DNA from: Rhizobium sp. TH135
GTDB lineage: Bacteria; Pseudomonadota; Alphaproteobacteria; Rhizobiales; Rhizobiaceae
Reading direction: 5' to 3'
Assembly (NCBI RefSeq): GCF_002855515.1
Contig: NZ_PKRP01000009.1
Span: 97,868 to 161,867, forward strand
Length of the DNA stretch: 64,000 nt
Shown here: positions 1-7,546 of the stretch, in pieces
Position numbering within the stretch: the first letter of the stretch is position 1
Layout: each line of letters starts with the position of its first letter
Notes under the pieces: model-generated
Database searches by the model: none
Told to the model about the DNA's origin: nothing
The model's input: only the letters and a program-made list of their open reading frames with translations
Made by a program: the position numbers and the translations under genes

Positions 1-597
1 CAGGCAGCCTGCAGCTGCAACTGCTGCGGTCTTCTCAGCACTCGCCCAAATCTTGGCTTCCAGATCGTCAACGTAGACACCGTTGCCGATCACCCACCCC
101 CAAGGTTCAAACAGAGCGACGTGCGAGAGTTTGCGAACAGGTTCATCTATGCCCGGTTTCGGCCAACGATACTCGACAAAACCGCTCTTTTCAGCTTTTG
201 CGACATTGACGAATTCAACCCAAAGGGCTTTGCCGTCGGGGTCTTTCATGTCCGTGACATCTTTCCCATTAAGCTCAGGCTTTATGGGATGCATCAAAAC
301 AACTTGCTGAAGGTCATTTACCCACAGGTAACCGCTCTCTCCGTAGCGAACCGCAGCGAGTTCAGCTAAGGCTGCTTCGCGTGCTTCGTCTTCCGAAAGC
401 GATCCATTTTTCGCGTCGTTAAGCCGTTTCTGGACGATTGAGAGGGCGACTTCATCGACTGTTCGCAGAAGATCTTTGCGCTCTTCGAGCAATTGGTCAG
501 CGGTTGTCGACAGCGTGACTGCCATAGCCAGACTGACCACGAGCAGTGATAATCCAACCAGCAGATAGAGCCTGGTGGAGATGCGGAAACGTGACAT
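1..597 (-). CDS. methyl-accepting chemotaxis protein, N-terminal part (cut by window edge)
   Basis: The 199 codons in the window give a short cytoplasmic start, one hydrophobic segment at about residues 10-28 (LYLLVGLSLLVVSLAMAV), and then a periplasmic sensor region. That region contains GYLWVNDL, a VVLMHPIKPELNGKDV stretch and WGWVIGNGVYVDD, which is the pattern of a single Cache (sCache_2) domain as found in many bacterial chemoreceptors. The HAMP and signalling domains would lie beyond the left edge. The ATG at 597 is preceded by a GGAG-type ribosome site. The protein would bind a small ligand, perhaps a carboxylate, outside the membrane and signal to CheA. The ligand cannot be told from sequence. 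The frame is open to base 1 with no stop. Confidence 0.85.
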   Translation of the reverse strand, partial: MSRFRISTRLYLLVGLSLLVVSLAMAVTLSTTADQLLEERKDLLRTVDEVALSIVQKRLNDAKNGSLSEDEAREAALAELAAVRYGESGYLWVNDLQQVVLMHPIKPELNGKDVTDMKDPDGKALWVEFVNVAKAEKSGFVEYRWPKPGIDEPVRKLSHVALFEPWGWVIGNGVYVDDLEAKIWASAEKTAAVAAAGCL

Positions 598-902
598 GGC
601 GACTCCGAGTGATGCGGGAATCGGGTTCTTACAGCCACAGTCTTGGCTCATCGCAGAGCCATATGGCCGCGACCAACGTGCATCGATGCTGTAGGAGCCC
701 CCCCCTAAATTGACATGTCACATTTAACGCACGTCCGTTAAACATGAATTAATCTGATTGAGAATGCTGTTCTTATAGGCAATCGGCCAAAAGATTAAGT
801 AGAAGGGTGCCTTCCAGGGAAATTCTGGGATCAACATCAGCAGAAGTCACGATTTGTATGATCGCGATTGGCAGCGCGAACTAGCTATTGTCCCTGTGTG
901 CT
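598..902. other. intergenic region upstream of the chemoreceptor gene
   Basis: There is no convincing gene here. It lies between the 3' end of the leftward recombinase gene and the start of the leftward chemoreceptor gene, so it should hold the receptor promoter. It contains a run of eight C at about 699-706 and the dyad listed at 723-742. Confidence 0.6.
723..742. promoter_or_regulatory. perfect 7-bp inverted repeat, possible operator
   Basis: TTTAACG (723-729) is mirrored by CGTTAAA (736-742) across a 6-bp spacer. It lies about 130 bp upstream of the chemoreceptor start in an otherwise gene-free stretch. The geometry fits a dimeric repressor or activator site, but no regulator is assigned. 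Confidence 0.35.
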
Positions 903-2048
903 TCATCCAAGGAGCCGCGCGGCGCGTCCGCTGCGTCGCTGAGCATCATTGTAATAGGCCGACGCCTGTTGAACGGATCTATGCCGAGATTGCTCCATGG
1001 CTTCGGGGAGGGGAATGCCGCGATTGGCCGCTTCGGTTAGATAACCGGAGCGCAACCCATGTGCAGAAAACTCCGTCGGATCGAGCCCGGCCAGTTCCGC
1101 CCGCTGCTTAACGATATCATTGATGGCCTTCGGGTCCAGCGGCCGGCGAGACACATTGCCCCACCGATCAATCGCCCTGAAAACACTGCCCTTGTCGATT
1201 TTTGCAGCCGCAAGCCACGAGTTTAGCGCCTCCACCGGTCGACCGCTGAGGTAGACGACTTCATCACTGTCGGCGCCGCTGGTTTTGGTGCGCCCGAGTT
1301 GAATAGAAAGAGATAGTAGGGGAGGAGCCCCGTCAATCTGGATCGGCTCTTCCGGTTGCAGCTGTTCGATCCTGAGGCCGGCGATTTCGCTGCGGCGACG
1401 GCCGCCCGAGGCAAAGGCGACCATCAGGATCGCACTGTCTCTGACATCACGCAGGCTTCCCGTCGTGCAGGTTGCGAGCAGTCTGGAGAGAATATCCCCT
1501 GTGACGGCCTTGGCGCTTTTCCGTTTTCTTGGCCGCAGCGTCGCACGCACGGCCAAGCGGATTGCGGACTTGAGCGCAGGAGAACCGAAAAAACCGTCCA
1601 GCCCGCGCCATTTCGTCAGGGTCGACCAGGTGGCAAGGCGCCGGCGCACGGTGTCAGGCGCATGCGGGCCGGGCGACCGAAGTAATCCTTGAATGCGGAG
1701 CTTCTGCTCGACGTCAGCTGGCATGCCGTGATCCGGATCCGTCAGACGCTTCTCAGCGTTCCACAGGTGGTGCGCAACGAATTTGAGAAGGAGCGCTTCG
1801 GGTGCTGGCCAGGGAAGCGAGCGTCCTGTCGCCGCAAGCGACCAAGCCTGCAGGTAAGCAAGATCGGAGCTCAGCGCGCGTAGCGTGTTGGCACCCATGC
1901 CCTCGTTTACGAGATGGCGTAGGGTCTCGACGTCCTGATCGGTCAGCAATTCCGCCAGCTCATCCCGTCGGTCCATGGGTAGAACGGCGGCAATCGTGTC
2001 GAGTGTCGCTACTCGCGCCGCGAGCTCAGTAGGGCGATCAATGCTCAT
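903..2048 (-). CDS. tyrosine recombinase / phage-type integrase
   Basis: This is a site-specific DNA recombinase of the tyrosine family, 381 aa when started at the ATG at 2048. An N-terminal core-binding half (about 1-170) is followed by the catalytic domain with the expected residues: GGRRRSE (Arg near 218), GRTKT (Lys near 255), HGLRSG (His330, Arg333), SRHRS (His356) and SAYYN (nucleophile Tyr365 or 366). A longer open frame reaches 2120, but it would lie inside the upstream toxin gene, so the 2048 start is preferred. That start overlaps the toxin stop by 11 bp, so the recombinase is probably co-transcribed with the toxin-antitoxin pair. It is likely the integrase or resolvase of a mobile or plasmid segment. 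No attachment-site pair was recognised. Confidence 0.85.
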   Translation of the reverse strand: MSIDRPTELAARVATLDTIAAVLPMDRRDELAELLTDQDVETLRHLVNEGMGANTLRALSSDLAYLQAWSLAATGRSLPWPAPEALLLKFVAHHLWNAEKRLTDPDHGMPADVEQKLRIQGLLRSPGPHAPDTVRRRLATWSTLTKWRGLDGFFGSPALKSAIRLAVRATLRPRKRKSAKAVTGDILSRLLATCTTGSLRDVRDSAILMVAFASGGRRRSEIAGLRIEQLQPEEPIQIDGAPPLLSLSIQLGRTKTSGADSDEVVYLSGRPVEALNSWLAAAKIDKGSVFRAIDRWGNVSRRPLDPKAINDIVKQRAELAGLDPTEFSAHGLRSGYLTEAANRGIPLPEAMEQSRHRSVQQASAYYNDAQRRSGRAARLLG

Positions 2049-2457
2049 GCTCAGGCAATCCAAACACCGCCACACCTTCTGCGCGGGCAGCTTCCGCCAG
2101 TCGACGGTCGAGTGTGGCAAGAGGGAGCTGTTCGAGAAGTGCTAGAGCGAGGTAGGCGGCATTGTACGCACTGAGACGGTATTTCCGGGACAAACGCACC
2201 ACCTCCGTGTCGTCGCCGGCGCCACTCAGGTGCAGTGGTAGGCCGCGGAACCGCGCCAGCGCCGAATGAACAAAATCAGCCGAGATCCGCTCTCGCTTTT
2301 CGGCGCTCAGGAGTATGCTGCGAATCTCATGGCGAAGCAGATCCGGCGCGACCGCGTCTTCCTCTCTCATGCGGGCCATTGCTAGTTCGGCGGTTGTGTT
2401 TTCTTCGTCCGGCAGCAGCCACGCGCCAGCGATCGAGGCATCAACGACAAAAGCCAC
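2038..2457 (-). CDS. PIN-domain (VapC-like) toxin
   Basis: This is a small PIN-fold ribonuclease, the toxin half of a toxin-antitoxin pair. The start VAFVVDASIAGAWLLPDE carries the first conserved Asp (VVDAS). Further acidic positions are in LLRHEIRS (Glu) and the C-terminal LATLDRRLAEAA (Asp), the usual metal-binding pattern. The chosen GTG at 2457 overlaps the antitoxin stop by one base (TAGTG), which would couple translation. An ATG at 2481 would add eight residues and overlap the antitoxin more deeply. In known pairs the toxin cleaves RNA, often tRNA, unless bound by the antitoxin. The length of 139 aa is normal. The gene also overlaps the recombinase downstream. Confidence 0.85.
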   Translation of the reverse strand: MAFVVDASIAGAWLLPDEENTTAELAMARMREEDAVAPDLLRHEIRSILLSAEKRERISADFVHSALARFRGLPLHLSGAGDDTEVVRLSRKYRLSAYNAAYLALALLEQLPLATLDRRLAEAARAEGVAVFGLPEHEH

Positions 2458-2696
2458 TAGCGTCGGGCTTCCTGCTTCCATTCCTGGATTTCTTGATGGG
2501 TGACGGGCTTGGCCTGAGCGCGCAGCGCCCGCACGGCTTCGATCGCGGCCGTTCGCTGACGCCGTTCGTCCATGGCCACCAGGCGCGCTACCGGGTCATT
2601 GCCACGGGCGATGATGAAGTCCTCGCCGGCCTCGACGCGTGCCAGCAGTTCTGACAGATGCGTTTTGGCCTCGGCGACCTTGACGGTAACAGTCAT
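2457..2696 (-). CDS. Phd/YefM-family antitoxin
   Basis: The 79-aa protein begins MTVTVKVAEAKTHLSELLAR and continues with EAGEDFIIARGNDPVARLV, the standard Phd/YefM fold: an N-terminal DNA-binding and dimerisation half, and a charged, flexible C-terminal tail that wraps the toxin. It should neutralise the PIN toxin encoded immediately downstream and repress its own promoter. A small dyad at 2728-2742, just upstream of the start, is the natural candidate operator. Phd-type antitoxins paired with PIN toxins are common in alphaproteobacterial plasmids and islands. Confidence 0.85.
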   Translation of the reverse strand: MTVTVKVAEAKTHLSELLARVEAGEDFIIARGNDPVARLVAMDERRQRTAAIEAVRALRAQAKPVTHQEIQEWKQEARR

Positions 2697-2727
2697 GACA
2701 GTTCCTTCGTTATTCGTCCTCGCAATT

Positions 2728-2742
2728 TCTATGTAAAATAGA
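2728..2742. promoter_or_regulatory. inverted repeat upstream of the antitoxin, candidate autoregulatory operator
   Basis: TCTAT (2728-2732) and ATAGA (2738-2742) form a perfect 5-bp dyad around GTAAA, 32 bp upstream of the antitoxin ATG. Phd-family antitoxins bind short palindromes at this position. The assignment rests on position and symmetry only. Confidence 0.4.
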
Positions 2743-2783
2743 CACCATGCCAGGGTTGGTCAATGGGCTGACTAACTCACCCC

Positions 2784-2802
2784 CGATAAGGGTTACTTAT
2801 CG
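2784..2802. promoter_or_regulatory. perfect 7-bp inverted repeat between antitoxin and RHE_PE00001-type gene
   Basis: CGATAAG (2784-2790) is mirrored by CTTATCG (2796-2802) across GGTTA. It lies about 90 bp upstream of the native ATG (2893) of the interrupted gene and could be that gene's operator or a plasmid-maintenance site. No known consensus was recognised. Confidence 0.35.
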
Positions 2803-2892
2803 TAGGTCAGGAACCCCAGCCTCATTTATGCGATGTACGGAACCGTAATGCGCATATAGCTTTCTCTTACCGAATCATTTACCATAAATTCA

Positions 2893-2937
2893 ATGTCTTA
2901 CGATCTCACGAAATTGCCCATGCAGAGCCTGCTGAGG
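2893..2937 (+). pseudogene. native 5' end of the RHE_PE00001-family gene, cut off by IS insertion
   Basis: The 15 codons from the ATG at 2893 read MSYDLTKLPMQSLLR and stop abruptly at the IS66-type end at 2938. Joined across one copy of the 8-bp duplication to base 4784 they continue in frame as PISEAAVALARLDERI, which gives an uninterrupted 377-aa protein. This is therefore the original start of the gene whose remainder is at 4776-5872. No strong ribosome site is visible upstream. Confidence 0.85.
2930..2937. repeat. 8-bp target-site duplication, left copy
   Basis: TGCTGAGG directly abuts the left inverted repeat of the IS66-type element. The identical octamer follows the right end at 4776-4783. 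Eight bp is the known duplication length for the IS66 family. Confidence 0.9.
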
Positions 2938-4775
2938 GTAAGCGGGGCTAATCCGGTGGCAACGCCGAGAAAATCTGCAGTTTCGGGGGCTTGTGCGGGC
3001 TGGCAGGATCGGCTGCTGAGAGGGCAGGGTGGTCGTCAGAGACGGGCCGCAACCAGGGAAGCGAGCGGGGCAATAGGATGATCTTTGTCGCTGATCCCCA
3101 GCCGATCGCCGAGGTAGTGCCAGAACGACAAGCCAAGCTTCTGGCAGGTCTTCGAGAGGCCCAGCATGCTGTCGCGCGCTTGGCGTCCGTTGCGGCTCAC
3201 CGTGCCCCCGGAAATCTTCCGCTTGATGACAAAGCCGCGCAGATCTCGCTCCGACGCATTGGTGTGAAGCGGGATCTCTGGCCGCTCCAGAACCCTGAGC
3301 AGCTCCGGCTTGCGACGCCTCAGCCGAAACAGCAATTTGTCGAGATCGCCATAGCCGGTGCGGATCGAGAAAATCCGATCGAAGCGAGTCTGCAGGCCCT
3401 TGGCCATAACCGGGTCAGGCCTTCGTCGATACGCCTTCAGAGCCTTGTAAAAGTGCCAGATGAGCTCGCGCAGGGTTTCGACGTGCTTCACCTGGCCGGG
3501 CGTGGCCGGCATCAGTTTCTGCAGCAGCCGTTCTGCATGCACCCAACACAGCGCGTGGGTGCCGACCCGAAACTGCCCGGCATCGTCGGAGACGATCACC
3601 GCGTTTCCGACCAGGCCATGATGGCGGATGGCGCCCCATATGCCGGCCTCTGCGAATGGCCGAAGCGTCTCCGTGTCGAAGATGTCGATGCCATGTTCAG
3701 CGAGGTGCTGGAGGAAGGGCACCCGGTTGGCAAACCGCAGCGGTTCATGGGTGTTCAACCGGGCAGTAAGGGCAGGGTCGACCTGCCGGTCGTCCAGCAG
3801 CGCGAAAGCGGCGTCGTTGAGAACATAGTCCTGATAGTTGCCGCGCAAGAGGGCGAGGAAGTTCAGCCGCGACTTCGAGGACGCCGTGCGGAAGGCGGTG
3901 AAATGCTCGCCGCCAATATGCGTCGTATGGAAATTGCGGTTGGCGTGACGGGCACCGGTGTCGTCGACCGTGACATAGGGCGCCGAGACGAGGCCGGCAT
4001 GCAGCACGGCCGCATCCTCGGCGTGGAAACCATCCAGCCTCTCTGTCAGGAACCGCACCACCTGGCGCTTCGATATTTCGACGCCAACGTCGTTGAGCAA
4101 CGTCGTCATTCGCTGCGTCGTGACCTGCCCATGCGCATAAAGCATCAGACAAAACCGCCGCAGATTGGGTCCAAAGCCACCTCTTATCCCCGCAGGCAGC
4201 TGTGCTGTGATGGTCTCCCCCTCTGGCGTCACCCAGCACTCCCGCCGGTAACGAACCACCTCGACCTTGAGCACCAGATCCCGGACAAAGCAGTCCTTGT
4301 AGCCCTTAAAGCGCGATCCGTCCGGCACACTGGCCGGCAGCACCTCTTCACGGGTCACCCGCTTCGTGTCGTTCTTCGGCCCTCGCGGCCGGAGCGCCGG
4401 ATTCTTGGCCGAGAGCGGCTTGTCACCCGTTGCCTTTTCCATCCCCGACGGTCTGAAGGGTGGGCGGGGCGGCAGGTTTTTAAGCCGCGCAATCTCGTCA
4501 CGCAGAAGCTGATTGTCGATCTTCAGCCGGGTGTTCTCGAGCCTGAGCTGATCGTTCTCATCGCGAAGCCTTTGGTGTTCAGCTTCGAGCGTCTCAATTC
4601 GGGCGTCTGCCCGATCAGCACGCTCCACCAGGCCGGTCACGAGCTCGCGCAGCGCCTTCAGCGAGAGCGTGTCGGCATGCTCGGCCATGGGCAGGCGGCG
4701 CTTCGTCATCACGGGAGTGAATCATGAATTACCGCAAACAGGAATCCCTGGTGCCACCGGATTTGCTCCAGGTAC
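2938..4775 (-). mobile_element. IS66-family insertion sequence, single-transposase type (1,838 bp)
   Basis: The ends are related 27-bp inverted repeats, GTAAGCGGGG... at 2938-2964 and the complement ...CCAGGTAC at 4749-4775. They match at about 20 of 27 positions and share the core GCCACCGGATT. They are flanked by the 8-bp duplication TGCTGAGG. Only one gene, the transposase, lies inside; there are no tnpA or tnpB accessory genes. As I recall, that is the organisation of the ISBst12 subgroup of IS66. The intact duplication implies a simple and fairly recent insertion. The element interrupts the RHE_PE00001-family gene after codon 15. Confidence 0.9.
3036..4709 (-). CDS. tnpC: IS66-family transposase (TnpC type)
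   Basis: This is a 557-aa DDE transposase. The N-terminus (about 15-80) is a leucine/acid-rich coiled coil (ALRELVTGLVERADRADARI, then LRDENDQLRLENTRLKIDN), as in IS66 TnpC. The central and C-terminal parts carry the DDE_Tnp_IS66 features: YVTVDDTGARH with the first Asp pair, VIVSDDAGQFRVGTHALCWVHAERL with the second, and NASERDLRGFVIKRKISGG with the conserved Glu. The start is the ATG at 4709; a GTG at 4712 is also possible. The frame is intact, so the element may be active. Transposition in this family normally duplicates 8 bp of target, as seen here. Confidence 0.92.
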   Translation of the reverse strand: MTKRRLPMAEHADTLSLKALRELVTGLVERADRADARIETLEAEHQRLRDENDQLRLENTRLKIDNQLLRDEIARLKNLPPRPPFRPSGMEKATGDKPLSAKNPALRPRGPKNDTKRVTREEVLPASVPDGSRFKGYKDCFVRDLVLKVEVVRYRRECWVTPEGETITAQLPAGIRGGFGPNLRRFCLMLYAHGQVTTQRMTTLLNDVGVEISKRQVVRFLTERLDGFHAEDAAVLHAGLVSAPYVTVDDTGARHANRNFHTTHIGGEHFTAFRTASSKSRLNFLALLRGNYQDYVLNDAAFALLDDRQVDPALTARLNTHEPLRFANRVPFLQHLAEHGIDIFDTETLRPFAEAGIWGAIRHHGLVGNAVIVSDDAGQFRVGTHALCWVHAERLLQKLMPATPGQVKHVETLRELIWHFYKALKAYRRRPDPVMAKGLQTRFDRIFSIRTGYGDLDKLLFRLRRRKPELLRVLERPEIPLHTNASERDLRGFVIKRKISGGTVSRNGRQARDSMLGLSKTCQKLGLSFWHYLGDRLGISDKDHPIAPLASLVAARL

Positions 4776-5872
4776 TGCTGAGGCCGATCTCCGAGGCCGC
4801 CGTCGCGCTTGCCCGCCTCGACGAGCGCATTGCGCGCTCTCCCGTCGGCGAGGGCTTTCTGGAGCGCTCGCATTTCCTGGACGCGCATGCCTCGCTCTGG
4901 GTCGATGGGGAACTTGTCCATCTCGAAGATCTCGTCCTGCATGACGCTCTCCGGGACATCCGTGCTCCCACCCATGAACTCACCATCGCCCGCGACATCC
5001 TGAAAACCCGCCGTCGCATCGCCGCCCATCCACCGGCTTGGGCGCTCTCGGTTCAAGGCCTCGCCTCCCTCCGCGGGCGGGCGTGGCCCGCGGCATCATT
5101 GGGTGGAGACGGGGAGGGGGTGCCGGATAGGGGTGTCGAGGTGAGAGAAACTGGGGATGGAGTAGGTGAGGTGGAGGATCCGGACAATGATGGGCTGAGC
5201 GATGCGTTTGCCGCAATCGATGCGGTGCTTGCCCGCTCGGAGGCGACTATCGAAGAGGCGAAGAAGCCGGGGCGCGCCAAAAGCGCTCCGGAAAAGGACC
5301 CCTTCGTCTACGATCTCGACTGGGATGAGGGCGAGCGGCTGGCGGAGTGGCAAGCTGTGCTGGCTCGGGCCCAGGATTTGCCACCGGTCTGCCAAGCGAT
5401 CGTGGCGCTCGACGCCTGGAATGAGATTGCCGTTCTCCAGCATGCGCCCTGGCTCGGTCGGCTGCTGGCCGCCTCGATCCTTCGTGAGGGTGGCGTCACC
5501 ACCGGCGGACATCTCGCGGCGATCAATCTGGGGCTCAAAGCCATCCCCGTCGATCGGCGCCGGCATCGTGATCGTGAGACGCGGTTGCTGGCCATAGCGA
5601 AGGCTTTGACAATTGCTGCGGAGGCGGGGCTCAAGGAGCATGATCGACTGGTCTTGGCGCGGGAGATGATGCAGCGAAAGCTGGAGGGACGTCGGACGTC
5701 GTCCAGGCTTCCGGAACTCGTCGCGCTCGTCATGGCGCGGCCGCTGCTCTCGGCGGGCATGGTGGCAAAGACACTTGAGGTGACGCCGCAAGGCGCGCGG
5801 CGGATTGTGCAGGAGCTGGGGTTGAGGGAGATGACGGGGAGGGGGAGGTTTCGGGCCTGGGGAGTTATCTAA
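4724..5872 (+). CDS. RHE_PE00001-family (DUF1612) protein, 5' end replaced by IS66-type element
   Basis: From RPISEAAVALARLDERIAR onward this is a rhizobial plasmid protein of the RHE_PE00001/DUF1612 type. It has FLERSHFLDAHASLWVDGEL, LVHLEDLVLHDA and a C-terminal helix-turn-helix (AGMVAKTLEVTPQGARRIVQ, about 345-364). Its role is unknown. The HTH suggests DNA binding, and relatives sit near plasmid replication or conjugation genes. The first 17 codons and the ATG at 4724 lie inside the insertion sequence. They join the gene in frame and have a GGGAG ribosome-like site six bases upstream. The native start is at 2893. The result is a 382-aa hybrid that could be made if a promoter in the element reads outward. 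Otherwise the gene is a disrupted remnant. Confidence 0.75.
   Translation: MNYRKQESLVPPDLLQVLLRPISEAAVALARLDERIARSPVGEGFLERSHFLDAHASLWVDGELVHLEDLVLHDALRDIRAPTHELTIARDILKTRRRIAAHPPAWALSVQGLASLRGRAWPAASLGGDGEGVPDRGVEVRETGDGVGEVEDPDNDGLSDAFAAIDAVLARSEATIEEAKKPGRAKSAPEKDPFVYDLDWDEGERLAEWQAVLARAQDLPPVCQAIVALDAWNEIAVLQHAPWLGRLLAASILREGGVTTGGHLAAINLGLKAIPVDRRRHRDRETRLLAIAKALTIAAEAGLKEHDRLVLAREMMQRKLEGRRTSSRLPELVALVMARPLLSAGMVAKTLEVTPQGARRIVQELGLREMTGRGRFRAWGVI
4776..4783. repeat. 8-bp target-site duplication, right copy
   Basis: TGCTGAGG follows the right end of the IS66-type element and matches 2930-2937 exactly. It lies within the coding frame of the interrupted gene. Confidence 0.9.
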
Positions 5873-5995
5873 GACCCGATCACTGTTGCGCTCGCGCCCA
5901 AAGACGCTGGAAGAACTATGAGTCGTCATTGAAGAGTGGCCTGCTGCCGGTTTCTTGGACACCGAGTTAAGGTGCTTCCAATGAAACTGGAGTGC

Positions 5996-6290
5996 ATGAA
6001 CGCAACGAAGGAAGTTCAGCCGCGAGTACAAGCTTGAGGCGGTGAGATTGGTTCGAGAGCGTGGGGTCGGCGTTGCGTAAGCATCCCGCGATCTGGATGT
6101 TCATGAGAATGTCCTGCGCAAGTGGATCAGGGAATATGGTTCGGACCCAGCACAGGCTTTTCCTGGTCAGGGACATATGAAGCCTGAGCAGCTTGAGATC
6201 GAGAGGCTTCAGAAAGAAGTGGCCAAGCTGAAGGCGGAGCGTGGCATCTTAAAAAAGGCCGCCGCCTACTTTGCGAAGGACGTGATATGA
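5996..6290 (+). pseudogene. IS3-family orfA, inactivated
   Basis: The frame encoding FSREYKLEAVRLVRERGVGV, then ASRDLDVHENVLRKWIREYG, then IERLQKEVAKLKAERGILKK is a typical IS3 OrfA: a helix-turn-helix followed by a leucine-zipper-like coil. It has no usable ATG, because the start region is shifted by one base and an in-frame TGA precedes it. A TAA at 6078-6080 replaces the expected Gln codon inside the HTH. It ends at the TGA at 6288-6290, overlapping orfB as usual. Confidence 0.85.
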
Positions 6291-7183
6291 AGTTCGCGTT
6301 CATTGCAAAGCACCGTTCGATCTGGCCCCTATCGTCGTTGCTCCGCATCGACTGCCGGGCAAAGGGTGGCATGGCTCTGCGAAGCGCTGGGTGTATCGCG
6401 TTCCGGCTTTCATGCCTGGTTAAACCGATCTCCGAGCCAGCATGCCCAGTATGACGAGGCTCTGCTCGACAAAATCAGGGACAGCTTCAGGGATAGCGAC
6501 CGCACCTACGGCGCGCGGCGTGTCTGGGACGACCTCCTTGCCGAAGGTCTCTCCTGTGGTCTGCATCGTGTCGAGCGTCTCATGCGCGCCAATGCATTGA
6601 GAGCAAGCCCGAGACGGCGAGGCTTGCCGAGAGACGAAGGCGCGCGCCCTGTCATCATGCCGAATGTGCTAGACCGACAATTCGCGGCAGCAAGACCGAA
6701 CCAGAAGTGGGTGGCCGATTTTACATATCTGTGGACGGCTGAGGGATGGCTCTATGTGGCTGCCGTCATCGACCTGTTCTCGCGCTGTGTCGTTGGCTGG
6801 TCGATGAATGCCAACAGGACGGCCCAGCTCGTCACAGATGCTCTGATCATGGCCATCTGGCGCAGAGGCAAGCCGGATGCGCTTCTCCACCATTCCGACC
6901 AGGCAGCCAATACACGAGCGAGCAGTTCCAGCGTCTCATGGCCGATCACGGCATCACGTGCTCGATGAGCCGATCCGGCAATGTCTGCGACAATGCCGCG
7001 ATGGAAAGCTCCTTCTCATCACTCAAAACGGAAAGGACAGCTCGCAAGGTCTACAGGACCAGGGGCGATGCAAAGGCGGACGTGTTCGATTACATCGAGC
7101 GCTTCTACAATCCAAAGCGTCGCCATTCGACACTGGGCTACCTCAGCCCGATGGAATTTGAAAACAAGGTGGGATTAGCTTAA
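6287..7183 (+). pseudogene. IS3-family orfB transposase, inactivated by frameshifts
   Basis: The frame starts MKFAFIAKHRSIWP at 6287. It is then thrown out of frame by what looks like about 37 extra bases (around 6329-6365) before VAWLCEALGVSRSGFHAWL. The catalytic core follows: WVADFTYLWT with the first Asp, HHSDQ with the second, and NAAMESSFSSLK with the Glu. A base is missing at about 6901-6904, where HSDQGSQYTSE should read, which forces a second frame change. The C-terminus (FYNPKRRHSTLGYLSP) is normal. The element cannot make its own transposase. Confidence 0.85.
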
Positions 7184-7213
7184 CTCGGTGTCCGAAAAAC
7201 CGGCAGCAGGCCA

Positions 7214-7546
7214 CAATGAAGAAGCTTGTCTCGTGTCGCGGTCCAAATGGTCCCCTGCCTGGAAAAAGCTCAACCGACAGAGCCGAATCGGTAAATGTGC
7301 CGAGCGTCACCCAATCGCCGATTCGGTTGGAAACAACGCCGAGCATATGCCACAGATCCCAGAACAAGGCCGTAGCCTCCAGCGACAGGCTTTCCTGCAG
7401 CGGTGCGGCCAAGATCTATTCAGTGAGAAGTCAAGAGGTTCTTTTTCGGCGGCGCGGATGCTTATGGAAAAGTGTGGAACGAAAAGTATTCTGGCGGCAG
7501 GCCTATGTGGCGATGCCCGCGGCGCCGAAACAGGATTGCTTGTGGC
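7214..7546. other. spacer between IS3 remnant and PfkB gene; no recognised gene
   Basis: On the minus strand an open stretch of about 65 codons (about 7412-7214) runs into the IS3 end. It includes DLWHMLGVVSNRIGDWVTLG. It has no ATG start and follows an in-frame TAG. It could be the remains of a gene truncated by the insertion sequence, but I do not recognise it. Confidence 0.4.

Larger units (their letters stand above)
5937..7213 (+). mobile_element. IS3-family insertion sequence, decayed (about 1,277 bp)
   Basis: The terminal inverted repeats are 34 bp with 32 matches: 5937-5970 begins TGGCCTGCTGCCGG and 7180-7213 is its complement. Two overlapping frames, orfA and orfB, lie between in the IS3 arrangement, with an A6G slippery run at 6251-6257 of the kind used for -1 frameshifting to the OrfAB transposase. 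The OrfB type (KFAFIAKHRSIWP...) resembles the IS51 group of IS3. Both frames are broken. No short direct repeat flanks the ends, so the element may have been rearranged after insertion. Confidence 0.88.

Noticed and set aside
2991..4727. 578-codon open frame on the plus strand opposite the IS66 transposase
   Set aside because: It is the antisense shadow of a high-GC coding sequence and has no family motifs. The transposase frame has clear DDE motifs.
7143..7412. leftward frame of about 89 codons crossing the IS3 right end
   Set aside because: It begins only at a TTG, follows a stop and runs into the insertion sequence. It is noted as a possible remnant but not called as a gene.
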